64,000 nt of DNA from Amycolatopsis camponoti (GTDB taxonomy: Bacteria > Actinomycetota > Actinomycetes > Mycobacteriales > Pseudonocardiaceae): contig NZ_CABVGP010000002.1 of the NCBI RefSeq assembly GCF_902497555.1, positions 1,376,501 to 1,440,500 of the forward strand, given 5' to 3'. Shown in pieces: positions 6,927 to 14,803 of this stretch. A model generated the notes under the pieces. That model was not told where the DNA came from and searched no databases. It saw nothing but the letters and a program-made list of their open reading frames with translations. The translations under genes and the position numbers were made by a program. Position 1 is the first letter of the stretch; every line of letters starts with the position of its first letter.

Positions 6927-7544
6927 TTACGCGGTCAGCCCCTCTTGCGGTGCGCCGGCTTCGGGCGTGTAAAGCCAGCCGCGGAGCCGTTCTTCGCCGA
7001 GCTTGATGTGGACGGCCTTGGTGAAGGCGGCGTGGTCGATGCCCGGGTAGCCGTGCCGCACGACGGCGCGGTGGATCTCTTGCGAGACGGCCAACGCGAG
7101 CGGCCCGGCGGTTTCCTTCAGCTGCCGCTTCAGCTCGGGGGCATCCACGAGACGGCAGGCGATGTCGACGTCCTCGCCGTACGGCCCACGGCTGTCCCGG
7201 TGCACTTCACCGGCGTGCACGGCGACGCGCAGCCGGAAGGCGAGGTCGGGGGCGTTGCGGGCGTGCTTGTCCAGCAGGTCGGTGAGAGCCGGGACGAAGG
7301 TGGCGAGCAGCAGCGTCTTGGGCACCTGGTCGAAGGGCCGCACGAGACACAGCGCGCCATCTCCGCGGTCTACGAAGGGTTCGCGGTGCTTCCGGCCGAT
7401 CCCACCGGCGGTGAAGGCTTCGTCGAGCAGCTGGAAGAGGACATTCCGGAGCAGGGCTCGCACCGAGTTGGTGTGCTTGGTCGACCCCTCGATGTCGACC
7501 GCCACGATGGCCCGGTGCCGGGGTATGTCTGCTGGAGTACTCAT
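6927..7544 (-). CDS. Class III nucleotide-cyclase-like protein
   Basis: The 205-residue product is a single cyclase-homology domain. VAVDIEGST (residues about 14-22) and VDRGDGAL (about 58-65) supply the two metal-binding aspartates. RVAVHAGEVH and GEDVDIACRLVD follow as in class III cyclases. The usual Asn of the NxxxAR motif is Asp here, with the Arg kept, so activity or specificity may differ. No transmembrane or receptor domain is present. It is the first gene of an operon with the Crp-family gene and diverges from an XRE regulator across a 222-base spacer. It may make the ligand for its Crp neighbour. Standalone cyclases of this fold also act in Pycsar-type defence, but no TIR or membrane effector of that kind is recognised here. 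Confidence 0.75.
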   Translation of the reverse strand: MSTPADIPRHRAIVAVDIEGSTKHTNSVRALLRNVLFQLLDEAFTAGGIGRKHREPFVDRGDGALCLVRPFDQVPKTLLLATFVPALTDLLDKHARNAPDLAFRLRVAVHAGEVHRDSRGPYGEDVDIACRLVDAPELKRQLKETAGPLALAVSQEIHRAVVRHGYPGIDHAAFTKAVHIKLGEERLRGWLYTPEAGAPQEGLTA

Positions 7545-7569
7545 GGCCCGCTCCTGCCTTCAGGTATGA

Positions 7570-7764
7570 ACTGAAGTTCAGTCAAGTTCACTGTAACGGG
7601 TGGAGTACCCTGGAACAACGGGCTTGAATCGGCGTTACCCGTTTGGTGCGAGGGAGTTTGGGTAGACGTAACGTTTCAGCCCCGGCTTCGGCAGGTCGCC
7701 GACCGTGCCTTTAGATCTCAGGAGTACTATCAGGCCACTTTCCGCACTACTGAAATTTACTGAA
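7570..7764. promoter_or_regulatory. Divergent control region with repeated ACTGAA elements
   Basis: A 13-base dyad ACTGAA-G-TTCAGT lies at 7570-7582, near the cyclase-gene start. Two direct ACTGAA copies spaced 10 bases apart lie at 7749-7754 and 7759-7764, directly before the XRE start. Repeats of one hexamer at both ends of a divergent spacer suggest a shared operator, probably for the adjacent XRE protein. The repeats are seen; the binder is inferred. Confidence 0.5.
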
Positions 7765-7766
7765 GG

Positions 7767-8837
7767 GTGGCGAAGACTGTGTCCCCAGTCGCGCCGCGAC
7801 ATGCGCTCGCGAGCCGCCTGAAGGCGCTGCGGGAGGAGTTGTGGCCCGAAGCCGGGCTCACCCAGGCCCAGCTGGCCGAGGCGTTGGGCGGTGTGAGCGT
7901 CTCGCTCATCTCGTCGTGGGAGAACCCCGACAAGCCGGTCCGCCCGCCGGTCAAGCGGCTCGAGGCTTACGCGACGCTCTTCGCGACGCCCCGCTCTCTT
8001 GACGACGGCACTCTCCGGGCTCTCCCACTCGAGGAACTGACGGACGAAGAGCACCTCCGGCGCAAGGGACTCCTGGAGGAGCTGCTGCGGCTCCGCGAAG
8101 GCAAAGAGGTCGCCAGGTCGGCCGTGGCCGACGTATGGACCTTCCCCGAAGGGGAGGACGTCACCATCGTGTGCGCCGAACTGCCTCGTGAGCTGCGTGA
8201 TCACCTGAGTTACGCGGACCCGGACAGTGCCGACTTCGTGACTCTCTACACTTACGCCGACCCGGACGCGTTGATCGAGCTCTACGGACACATCCGGGCA
8301 CGCAACCCCGAAAACGACGTCAGCTTCCACACGACCGAGGAGCTGACACCCGACGACTACACGACCCACCTCGTACTCCTGGGTGGCGTCGACTGGAACA
8401 CCGTCACCGCCGCCGTGATCGAGCGGGTGGAGCTGCCGGTGGAACAGGTAGTTCGCGCCGACGACGCGCCGACCAGCGAACCTGGCGGCTTCCGAGTGCA
8501 GCGTGACAGCGGGACCGAGCTCTTCCCGCCCCTCCTGGACAGTGAAGGTCACCTGTTGGAAGACGTGGCACATTTCTACCGGGGTGTAAGTCCTTTCAAC
8601 CGAAAGCGCTCCGTGACCGTATGCAATGGTATGTACGGTCGTGGCACCCTCGGCGCGGTCCGCGCCCTCACCGACCGCCGGTTCCGTGATCGCAACAGCG
8701 AGTACCTGCGAAAGCGGTTCGCCGGCGTGGAGTCCTACAGCATCATCAGCCGGGTTCCGGTGCTGGCCGGCGTCGGCCTGACCCCGGACTGGACCCTGCC
8801 GGAGAACCGCTTGCACGAGTGGCCCGAGGCCCCGTGA
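7767..8837 (+). CDS. XRE-family regulator with a large uncharacterised C-terminal domain
   Basis: The 356-residue product starts at a GTG. Residues about 10-75 form an XRE helix-turn-helix (LTQAQLAEALGGVSVSLISSWE) that is specialised in that the recognition region is followed by PDKPVRPPVKRLEAYA. A charged linker leads to a C-terminal domain of about 230 residues with THLVLLGGVDWN and TVCNGMYGRGTLGAVRALTD. Its glycine-rich strand and helix pattern suggests a Rossmann-like or nucleotide-binding fold that I cannot name. A second GTG at 7779 is an alternative start. The stop overlaps the glycosyltransferase start (GTGA), so the two proteins are co-produced. Two ACTGAA repeats lie just upstream and suggest autoregulation. 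Confidence 0.7.
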   Translation: MAKTVSPVAPRHALASRLKALREELWPEAGLTQAQLAEALGGVSVSLISSWENPDKPVRPPVKRLEAYATLFATPRSLDDGTLRALPLEELTDEEHLRRKGLLEELLRLREGKEVARSAVADVWTFPEGEDVTIVCAELPRELRDHLSYADPDSADFVTLYTYADPDALIELYGHIRARNPENDVSFHTTEELTPDDYTTHLVLLGGVDWNTVTAAVIERVELPVEQVVRADDAPTSEPGGFRVQRDSGTELFPPLLDSEGHLLEDVAHFYRGVSPFNRKRSVTVCNGMYGRGTLGAVRALTDRRFRDRNSEYLRKRFAGVESYSIISRVPVLAGVGLTPDWTLPENRLHEWPEAP

Positions 8838-9994
8838 ACGCACGGCAGCACACATCGCACCAGGGCCTGCTGGCCCACTTCGAAGCTCGTCACGCGAGCG
8901 GGACGCTGGACGCGATCATCGTGCCCAACGGCCGGCCGCCCCGGTATCTGGCGCAGGCGATAGCCGCGGCCAGGGAGCACGACGCCTTGCTGGTCGTGCT
9001 GTGCAGCATGCTGGCCGATGTGGAGGGTGCCGTCGCCGCGGCGACCGCTGCCGGAGCGAGGATGGTCGCGATCGACATCGTCCAGGCGCCTGCCGGTCTC
9101 CTGCCCGAGCTGGCCACCGACAAGCTGATCCGCTCCAGTAGGTACAACCGCAATACCGACACCGGCCTCAAGCGGAATCTCGGTCTGCTGATCGCCGAAC
9201 TCGCGGGCTGGGAACGGATCTTCTTCCTGGACGACGACATCGTGCTGCCCGACCCGGCGGATCTCGCCGCGGCGGCCGGTCTGCTCGATACGTTCCCGGT
9301 CGTCGGGCTGGCGAACGAGGGCATGCCCGACAATTCCGTCGTGTGCCACGCACTGCGTGACGTGGGCGTCGAACAAGACACGTTCATCGGCGGTGGTGCG
9401 CTCGCGGTCGGCAAGGCCGCGTTCGAGTCCTTCTTCCCGGACATCTACAACGAAGACTGGTTCTTCGTGATGGAGTGGGTACGGCTGCGCCGTGCCGCGG
9501 TCACCGGGAGAGCGCGGCAACGACGCTACGACCCTTACCAGAGCGTGTTGCGTGCCCGCGGCGAGGAACTGGGAGACACGCTCGCCGAAGGGATCTTCGG
9601 TCTGCTGGACAGCGGGCGCCCGTTGTCGGACGCCAGCGACGGGTACTGGGACGAGTTCCTCCACGACCGGCGGCGAATCATCCGTGACGCGATCAAGCGG
9701 GTGCGTGACTCGCCGATCGAATCGACCCGGAAGATGCAGATGGTCGAAGCCCTCCACGCTGGTTTCCAACGCAGTCAGGCGATCCGGCCGGAGTTCTGCG
9801 AGCGCTATCTCCGCGCCTGGCAGGCGGACTGCGCGCGCTGGGGGGCCCACGTCGACGAGCTACGGCGCGGCCACCGCGGTTCGGGTGCCGAAAAGGCGCT
9901 CGTGACCCTGGGGATCAGCCACCTGGCGCGCTGGAGCCCGGAGGCTATCGGTGGGACGCCCCGATCCACGACGTCGTTCGCTGTGCCGGCGTGA
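8834..9994 (+). CDS. GT-A-type glycosyltransferase-like protein
   Basis: From the GTG at 8834 the product has 386 residues. An N-terminal Rossmann-like strand (LDAIIVPNGRPP) is followed by LKRNLGLLIAELAGWERI and FLDDDIVLPD. The latter is the acidic DxD-type metal and sugar-nucleotide site of GT-A enzymes, placed at about residue 135. A GGGALAV stretch near 185 and an acidic NEDWFFV near 205 resemble acceptor-site elements of GT2-like enzymes. There is no signal peptide and no membrane helix. The start overlaps the stop of the XRE gene (GTGA); an in-frame GTG at 8819 is the alternative. The 3' end overlaps the convergent GNAT gene by 50 bases. The acceptor is unknown. Confidence 0.65.
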   Translation: MNARQHTSHQGLLAHFEARHASGTLDAIIVPNGRPPRYLAQAIAAAREHDALLVVLCSMLADVEGAVAAATAAGARMVAIDIVQAPAGLLPELATDKLIRSSRYNRNTDTGLKRNLGLLIAELAGWERIFFLDDDIVLPDPADLAAAAGLLDTFPVVGLANEGMPDNSVVCHALRDVGVEQDTFIGGGALAVGKAAFESFFPDIYNEDWFFVMEWVRLRRAAVTGRARQRRYDPYQSVLRARGEELGDTLAEGIFGLLDSGRPLSDASDGYWDEFLHDRRRIIRDAIKRVRDSPIESTRKMQMVEALHAGFQRSQAIRPEFCERYLRAWQADCARWGAHVDELRRGHRGSGAEKALVTLGISHLARWSPEAIGGTPRSTTSFAVPA

Positions 9995-10496
9995 TCACGG
10001 CAAGGTCTTTGACCAGGACGTAGCAGCGTTCCGGGACTTCGAGGACCCCACCGTTCCGCAAGGTCACCTGCGCATAGCAAGTGACCGTGCCGTGCCCCCA
10101 GTCCTGGTAGCCGAGCTTGTCGTACAACTGCGCCGCGGCCGGGTTGTCCGTTCGGACCGCCAAGGCGACTCGGTCGTGGCCGTGCTCGACGAGATGGTCC
10201 TCCACCTCCTCGACCAGGGCCGTGCCGACGCCGAGCCTGCGCAGCTCGGGGTGAACCTGCAGGTGCATGAGGAGCGGGACGCCCGGGAGGTGCGTCTGGA
10301 TCGGCGCCTCCTCGGCCTTCACCAGCCACAGGTACACCGACCCGGCCGGTCGAGGGCCGAGCCAGGCGAAAAAGAGCACGCCCCGCTCTTTCCGCAGGCG
10401 AAGCCAGCGATCATCGAAGAATCTGTCGTCGTCCAGGGCTGCGGCGAACAAATCCAGGTCTGCCGAGCGGGCCGGCCGCACGTAGGGCTCGGTCAT
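9945..10496 (-). CDS. GNAT-family N-acetyltransferase
   Basis: The 183-residue product has the GNAT order of elements. VRPARSADLDLF opens the fold. The central strand LLMHLQVHPELRRLGVGTALVEEVE carries the acetyl-CoA pyrophosphate loop (R/Q-x-x-G-x-G/A form, RRLGVG). VRTDNPAAAQLYDKLGYQ is motif B. It probably acetylates a small molecule or protein amine; the substrate is not evident. The ATG at 10496 is chosen because the frame upstream lacks domain-like sequence. The 3' end overlaps the glycosyltransferase gene by 50 bases tail to tail. Confidence 0.8.
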   Translation of the reverse strand: MTEPYVRPARSADLDLFAAALDDDRFFDDRWLRLRKERGVLFFAWLGPRPAGSVYLWLVKAEEAPIQTHLPGVPLLMHLQVHPELRRLGVGTALVEEVEDHLVEHGHDRVALAVRTDNPAAAQLYDKLGYQDWGHGTVTCYAQVTLRNGGVLEVPERCYVLVKDLAVITPAQRTTSWIGASHR

Positions 10497-10593
10497 CTGC
10501 AGAAACTCCGTCCGACGGGTACTTCCATAGTGCCGGAGGCGGCACGGAGTTGACCAGGTCATCCGGCCCTGACCCTGCTTTCGTCGGTGCTCG

Positions 10594-12456
10594 TCAGACG
10601 CCCGCAGTGAGGTCGTAGACCGTCACGCCGTCCACCGTCGTCGCCTGGTACGTCGATGCCACCCACTCCGCGATCTGCTGGGCCGCGTCCGAACCGGTGG
10701 AACCCTGCATCGTCATGCCGTCGCCGAGGAAGTAGTGGATCCGTCCGCTCGCCACGTACTGCCGGAACTGGTCGAGAGTCGGGTACGGGTCCGTCCCGTT
10801 GAAACCGCCGACCGCCATCACCGGCGCGCCACTGGCCAGCTGGTAGCCCGCGGCCGCGTTGGAGAGCACCGTGGCCGCCGTCCAGGTGTAGCGGGACGTG
10901 TCCTGCTTCAGCAACGCCGTGAGGGAAGCGCCGGGCATCGTCGTCGACAGGAGCGAACCCGGGCCGCCGCCACGGCCACCGCCGAAGCCGCCGCCGAAGC
11001 CGAAGCCCGATGACGGACCCGCCGAGGGGATCGCCCCGTCGTGGGTCGTCGCCGCGGTCGCCAGCGTGTAAGCCCCGGTGCCGGACAGCAGCACCACCAA
11101 CCCCAACGCCGCGACCGACGCAGCCGCCCATCGCGTCAAATGCGAGGCGAAGAACAAGCCCACGGCCGCCAGCAATCCGCCGACCAGCACGGAAGGCGCG
11201 AGCCACGGTTGCCACGTCGAGTCCGACAGGAGCAAGTAGGCAGTGAGAGAAGTCAAAGCCACTCCGCCGCTCAAGACGCCCGCCGCCGCGGGGTTCGACC
11301 GGAGCCGCCACAGCTGGACCGCCGCCGTGCCGGCCAGCGCCGCGATCGCCGGCGCCAAAGCCACCGTGTAGTACGGGTGGATGATGCCGCCCATGTAGCT
11401 GAACACCAGCCCCGTCACCAGCAGCCAGCCGCCCCACAGCAGCAGGGCCGCGCGCGATCGGTCCGTACGCGCGGAACGACGCGTGAACCACAGGCCGGCA
11501 CCCAGCGCGAGCAGCGCCGCCGGGATCAGCCACGCGATCCCGCCCGCCATCTCGCTGCCGAACAGGCGGGTCAGGCCGGTCGAGCCCCAGCCGCGGCCGC
11601 CACCGCCGCCGACGCTGCCCACCTCGTCGCCGGTGATGCGGCCGAAGCCGTTGTAGCCGAACACCAGCTCCCACAGCGAGTTCGTCTGCGACCCGCCGAT
11701 GAACGGCCGGTCGGCCGCCGGCCACAGCGCGACGACCACGAGGTACCAGCCCGCCGCGACCAGCGTCGCCGCCAGCGCACCCAGCAGGTGCAGCAGCCGC
11801 TTGCCGAGCGAAACCGGCGCCGCGACGAGGTAGGCGAGAGCGAACGCGGGCAGCACCAGGAACGCCTGCAGCATCTTCGCCAGGAAACCGAACCCGACCG
11901 CGACGCCGGCCAGCGCCAGCCAGCGAGGGCTCGCCTTTTCGAGGGCCCGGACCACGCAGTAGGCACCCGCGACGAGCAGCAGCACGAGCAGTGCGTCCGG
12001 GTTGTTGAACCGGAACATCAGCGCCGCCGCGGGCGTCAGCGCGAGCACCAGGCCCGCGACGAGCCCGGCCGCCGGACCGGACGTTCGCTTGACCGTCGCG
12101 TGCAGCAGCCACACCGAGCCGACACCCATCAGCGCCTGCGGCACCAGGATGCTCCACGCGTTGACGCCGAACACCCGCGCCGACAGGCTCATCACCCAGA
12201 GCGCGGCCGGGGTCTTGTCCACCGTGATCGCGTTCGCGGCGTCGCTGGAACCGAAGAACAGCGCCTTCCAGCTCTGCGAACCGGCTTGCGCGGCGGCGGA
12301 GTAGAAAGCGTTGGCCCAGCCGGAAGCGCCGAGGCCCCACAGGTAGAGGACGGCGGTCCCGAGAAGCAGCACGCCGAGCGCGGGCCGGTGCCAAGTCCGG
12401 CGGGCGGGCTTCGAAGGAGGTGTCACGACGGTTTCGCGCGACGCGAGTGCGGTCAT
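10594..12456 (-). CDS. GT39/ArnT-type membrane glycosyltransferase
   Basis: The 620-residue protein has a basic cytoplasmic N-terminus, about eleven to thirteen hydrophobic helices, and a periplasmic-type C-terminal domain of about 170 residues. It belongs to the PMT/ArnT (GT39) superfamily: the first outer loop carries ITVDKTPAALWV, the acidic residue that serves in catalysis, followed by NPDALLVLLL. A Gly-rich linker near residue 505 precedes the C-terminal domain. Members transfer sugar from a polyprenyl phosphate donor to a cell-envelope acceptor. It begins 4 bases after the sensor-kinase gene, so the two are co-transcribed and the kinase may control envelope glycosylation. Confidence 0.85.
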   Translation of the reverse strand: MTALASRETVVTPPSKPARRTWHRPALGVLLLGTAVLYLWGLGASGWANAFYSAAAQAGSQSWKALFFGSSDAANAITVDKTPAALWVMSLSARVFGVNAWSILVPQALMGVGSVWLLHATVKRTSGPAAGLVAGLVLALTPAAALMFRFNNPDALLVLLLVAGAYCVVRALEKASPRWLALAGVAVGFGFLAKMLQAFLVLPAFALAYLVAAPVSLGKRLLHLLGALAATLVAAGWYLVVVALWPAADRPFIGGSQTNSLWELVFGYNGFGRITGDEVGSVGGGGGRGWGSTGLTRLFGSEMAGGIAWLIPAALLALGAGLWFTRRSARTDRSRAALLLWGGWLLVTGLVFSYMGGIIHPYYTVALAPAIAALAGTAAVQLWRLRSNPAAAGVLSGGVALTSLTAYLLLSDSTWQPWLAPSVLVGGLLAAVGLFFASHLTRWAAASVAALGLVVLLSGTGAYTLATAATTHDGAIPSAGPSSGFGFGGGFGGGRGGGPGSLLSTTMPGASLTALLKQDTSRYTWTAATVLSNAAAGYQLASGAPVMAVGGFNGTDPYPTLDQFRQYVASGRIHYFLGDGMTMQGSTGSDAAQQIAEWVASTYQATTVDGVTVYDLTAGV

Positions 12457-12460
12457 GAGA

Positions 12461-13999
12461 TCAGCTTCCGGTCTCCAGCTGGGGCAACGTTGTGCCGACG
12501 CTGTGCACCCGCTGTGCGGGTACGGCCACGGGCAGGCGCACCGCGAACTCCGTCCGGCCGGGGCGGCTGTGCACCTCGATCGTGCCGTGGTGGGCGACGA
12601 CGACGGCGCACGCGATCGCCAGCCCCAGCCCGGTGCTGCCGGCCGTGCGGGAGCGCGACGAATCACCGCGGGCGAACCGCTCGAAGACGTCCGGAAGCAG
12701 GTCCGGCGCGATGCCGGGCCCGTTGTCGGTCACCGTGACCACGGCGCTGCCGTCGGCCGAGCGGGCGAGCGACGTCGTCACCGCGGTGCCCGGCGGGGTG
12801 TGCGTGCGGGCGTTGGCCAGCAGGTTCGCCAGCACCTGGTGCAGCCGCTGGACGTCGCCGAACACGAGCACCGGGTCGGGGGGAAGCTCCAGGAGCCAGC
12901 GGTGCTCGCGCCCGGCGACCCTGGCGTCGCCGACGGCGTCGGCGACCAGCCGGGTCAGGTCGATGTCGCGCACGTCCAGCGGCCGGCCCGCGTCGAGCCG
13001 CGCCAGCAGCAGGAGGTCCTCGACGAGCGTGCTCATCCGGACGGCTTCGGCCTGGATCCGGGTCATCGAGTGCGCGACGTCGGGCGGCACCAGCGCGCTG
13101 CCGCGGGCGGCCAGCTCGGCGTACCCGCGGATGGCGGCCAGCGGCGTCCGCAGCTCGTGGCTGGCGTCCGCGACGAACTGGCGGGTGCGCAGTTCGCTGT
13201 CGTGGCGGGCTTCCAGGGCCTGCGCGACGTGCCCGAGCATCAGGTTCAGCGCCGAGCCCACCTGGCCCACCTCGGTCCGCGGGTCGGTGTCGGACTCGGG
13301 CACGCGGATCGACAGCGCCACCTTGCCCTGGTCGAGCGGTAGCTCGGTGACACGCCCGGCGGTGGCCGCGACGCGGTCGAGCGGCCGCAGCGTCCGGCGG
13401 ACGGCGAACGCGCCGAGGAAGGCCGCGCCGAGCACCCCCGCGGCGGCGACGCCGAACAGGATCAGCCCGACGGTGAGCAGCGTGTCGGTGACCGGCTTCA
13501 TCGGCAGGCCGGTGACCACGACGGCGGACGTCCCGGTGACCGGCAGCGCCATCAGCCGGTACTCGCCGAGGTCGTCGAAGGACAGGGTGTGCGGCTTGCC
13601 GTCGGTGGGCACCGAGAGCATGAGGGCCTGCTGGGCCGCGGTGAGGTTCAGCCGCGAGCCGTGCTCGGTGATGCTGTCGTCGTGGACGAGCTGCTGCCCG
13701 TCGAAGGTGCCGCTCACCGTGCCGACGTTCTGCCCGAGCGGGTGCTCGCCCGCCTGGCCGTCCGGCTGCGGACCCGGGTCCCCGGGGTGGGCGTTGCTCG
13801 CGAAGACGAGCGAGCGCGTCGCCGCGGCGGACAGCTGCTGGTCGATCTGGCGGGTGAGGAACAGGTCGAGCGCGAGCTCGCTGACCACCCCGACGATCAG
13901 GCACACCACGGTGAGCAGCACGACCATCGAGCCGGTCAGCTTCGCGCGCAGCGAAAGGCGCCCCCGGCGGGGGTGCGGTGCAACGGTTCGCGCGGCCAT
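12461..13999 (-). CDS. Sensor histidine kinase (HAMP, HisKA, HATPase)
   Basis: The 512-residue kinase has a membrane helix near residues 24-46, an extracytoplasmic domain of about 140 residues, a second helix near 190-212 and a HAMP segment. The HisKA box DASHELRTPLAAIRGY contains the phosphorylated His. The ATP-binding boxes are ANLLANARTH (N), VTDNGPGI (G1) and GSTGLGLAI (G2). All catalytic boxes are intact. No response-regulator gene lies next to it in this window, although such kinases usually have one, so its partner is elsewhere. It is followed after 4 bases by the GT39 gene and diverges from a small membrane protein. Confidence 0.9.
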   Translation of the reverse strand: MAARTVAPHPRRGRLSLRAKLTGSMVVLLTVVCLIVGVVSELALDLFLTRQIDQQLSAAATRSLVFASNAHPGDPGPQPDGQAGEHPLGQNVGTVSGTFDGQQLVHDDSITEHGSRLNLTAAQQALMLSVPTDGKPHTLSFDDLGEYRLMALPVTGTSAVVVTGLPMKPVTDTLLTVGLILFGVAAAGVLGAAFLGAFAVRRTLRPLDRVAATAGRVTELPLDQGKVALSIRVPESDTDPRTEVGQVGSALNLMLGHVAQALEARHDSELRTRQFVADASHELRTPLAAIRGYAELAARGSALVPPDVAHSMTRIQAEAVRMSTLVEDLLLLARLDAGRPLDVRDIDLTRLVADAVGDARVAGREHRWLLELPPDPVLVFGDVQRLHQVLANLLANARTHTPPGTAVTTSLARSADGSAVVTVTDNGPGIAPDLLPDVFERFARGDSSRSRTAGSTGLGLAIACAVVVAHHGTIEVHSRPGRTEFAVRLPVAVPAQRVHSVGTTLPQLETGS

Positions 14000-14188
14000 G
14001 GGTAAAGCGTCCGTCCGCGCCGTGTGTGCGGGTTGTGTGCTGCCTGTGAGGCGGCTGTGCGGTGACCGGCCGGTCGCGGATGTCCGAGTTCTCCGGTCAC
14101 AGGAACGGCTGACGGCAACCACAGTGCGCACACAGCGAGCGGCTCCACCGTGGATCTCACCCAAAGGATCTCGTTGAGGAGCACCACG

Positions 14189-14758
14189 ATGACCACACCG
14201 CAGGCACCGTCCACTCCGGACCAGACGTGGGGCTCGGCGCCGAGCACGCCCCCGAAGCCGGGCTGGTCGCCCGGCAAGAAGATCGCCGCGGGCGCCGTCG
14301 CGGCCGTGATCGTGGCCGGCGGGGGAGCGGCGGTCTGGGCCGCTTCGTCGTCTTCGGCGGCGACCGACACCGCGACCGGGCCGGGCGGGACGCAGGGCGG
14401 GCCGGGCGGCATGCGGGGCGGCGCCGGCGGCCTGGCTTCGGCGTTGCACGGCGAATACGTGGCCTCGGACGGAAACGGCGGCTACGTCACGAAGCTCACC
14501 CAGACCGGCGAGGTGACGGCGCTGAGCGCGACGTCGCTGACCGCGAAGAGCGAGGACGGGTTCTCGAAGACGTACACGATCACGTCGGCGCAGGCGACGG
14601 GCCTGGCGACCGGCGACACGGTGACGGTGGTGGCGACGGAGTCGGGCGACACGGCGACGGCGACCTCGGTGTCCGACGGCGCGTCCGGCGGCCAAGGGCA
14701 GCTACCGGGCGGCGGCCAGGGAACCCCACCGTCGGGTGCGCCGACGCAGACCGGCTGA
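14189..14758 (+). CDS. Membrane-anchored protein with DUF5666-like beta domain
   Basis: The 189-residue product has a proline-rich cytoplasmic head and one hydrophobic helix (about residues 36-55). A Gly-rich linker and a beta-strand domain (GGYVTKLTQTGEVTALSATS to TGDTVTVVATES) follow, and the tail is rich in Gly, Gln and Pro. The outer domain resembles DUF5666-type domains of unknown role. GAGGAG lies 8 bases before the ATG. It is divergent from the sensor kinase and GT39 pair, a common arrangement in which the kinase responds to the envelope and the outer protein is a target or partner. The 189-base spacer has several TGTGCG/TGTGAG repeats that could bind a response regulator. Confidence 0.65.
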   Translation: MTTPQAPSTPDQTWGSAPSTPPKPGWSPGKKIAAGAVAAVIVAGGGAAVWAASSSSAATDTATGPGGTQGGPGGMRGGAGGLASALHGEYVASDGNGGYVTKLTQTGEVTALSATSLTAKSEDGFSKTYTITSAQATGLATGDTVTVVATESGDTATATSVSDGASGGQGQLPGGGQGTPPSGAPTQTG

Positions 14759-14802
14759 CCCGGGGTTCGCCGGCGTCCCGGCCGGGGCGCCGGGAACCCG
14801 GG
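14759..14802. terminator. Bidirectional hairpin between convergent genes
   Basis: CCGGGGTTC-CCGGCG on the left pairs with CGCCGG-AACCCGG on the right, with one bulge and a 12-base loop. The hairpin fills the 45-base gap between the convergent DUF5666-like gene and the desaturase-reductase gene. Confidence 0.6.
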
Positions 14803-14803
14803 T

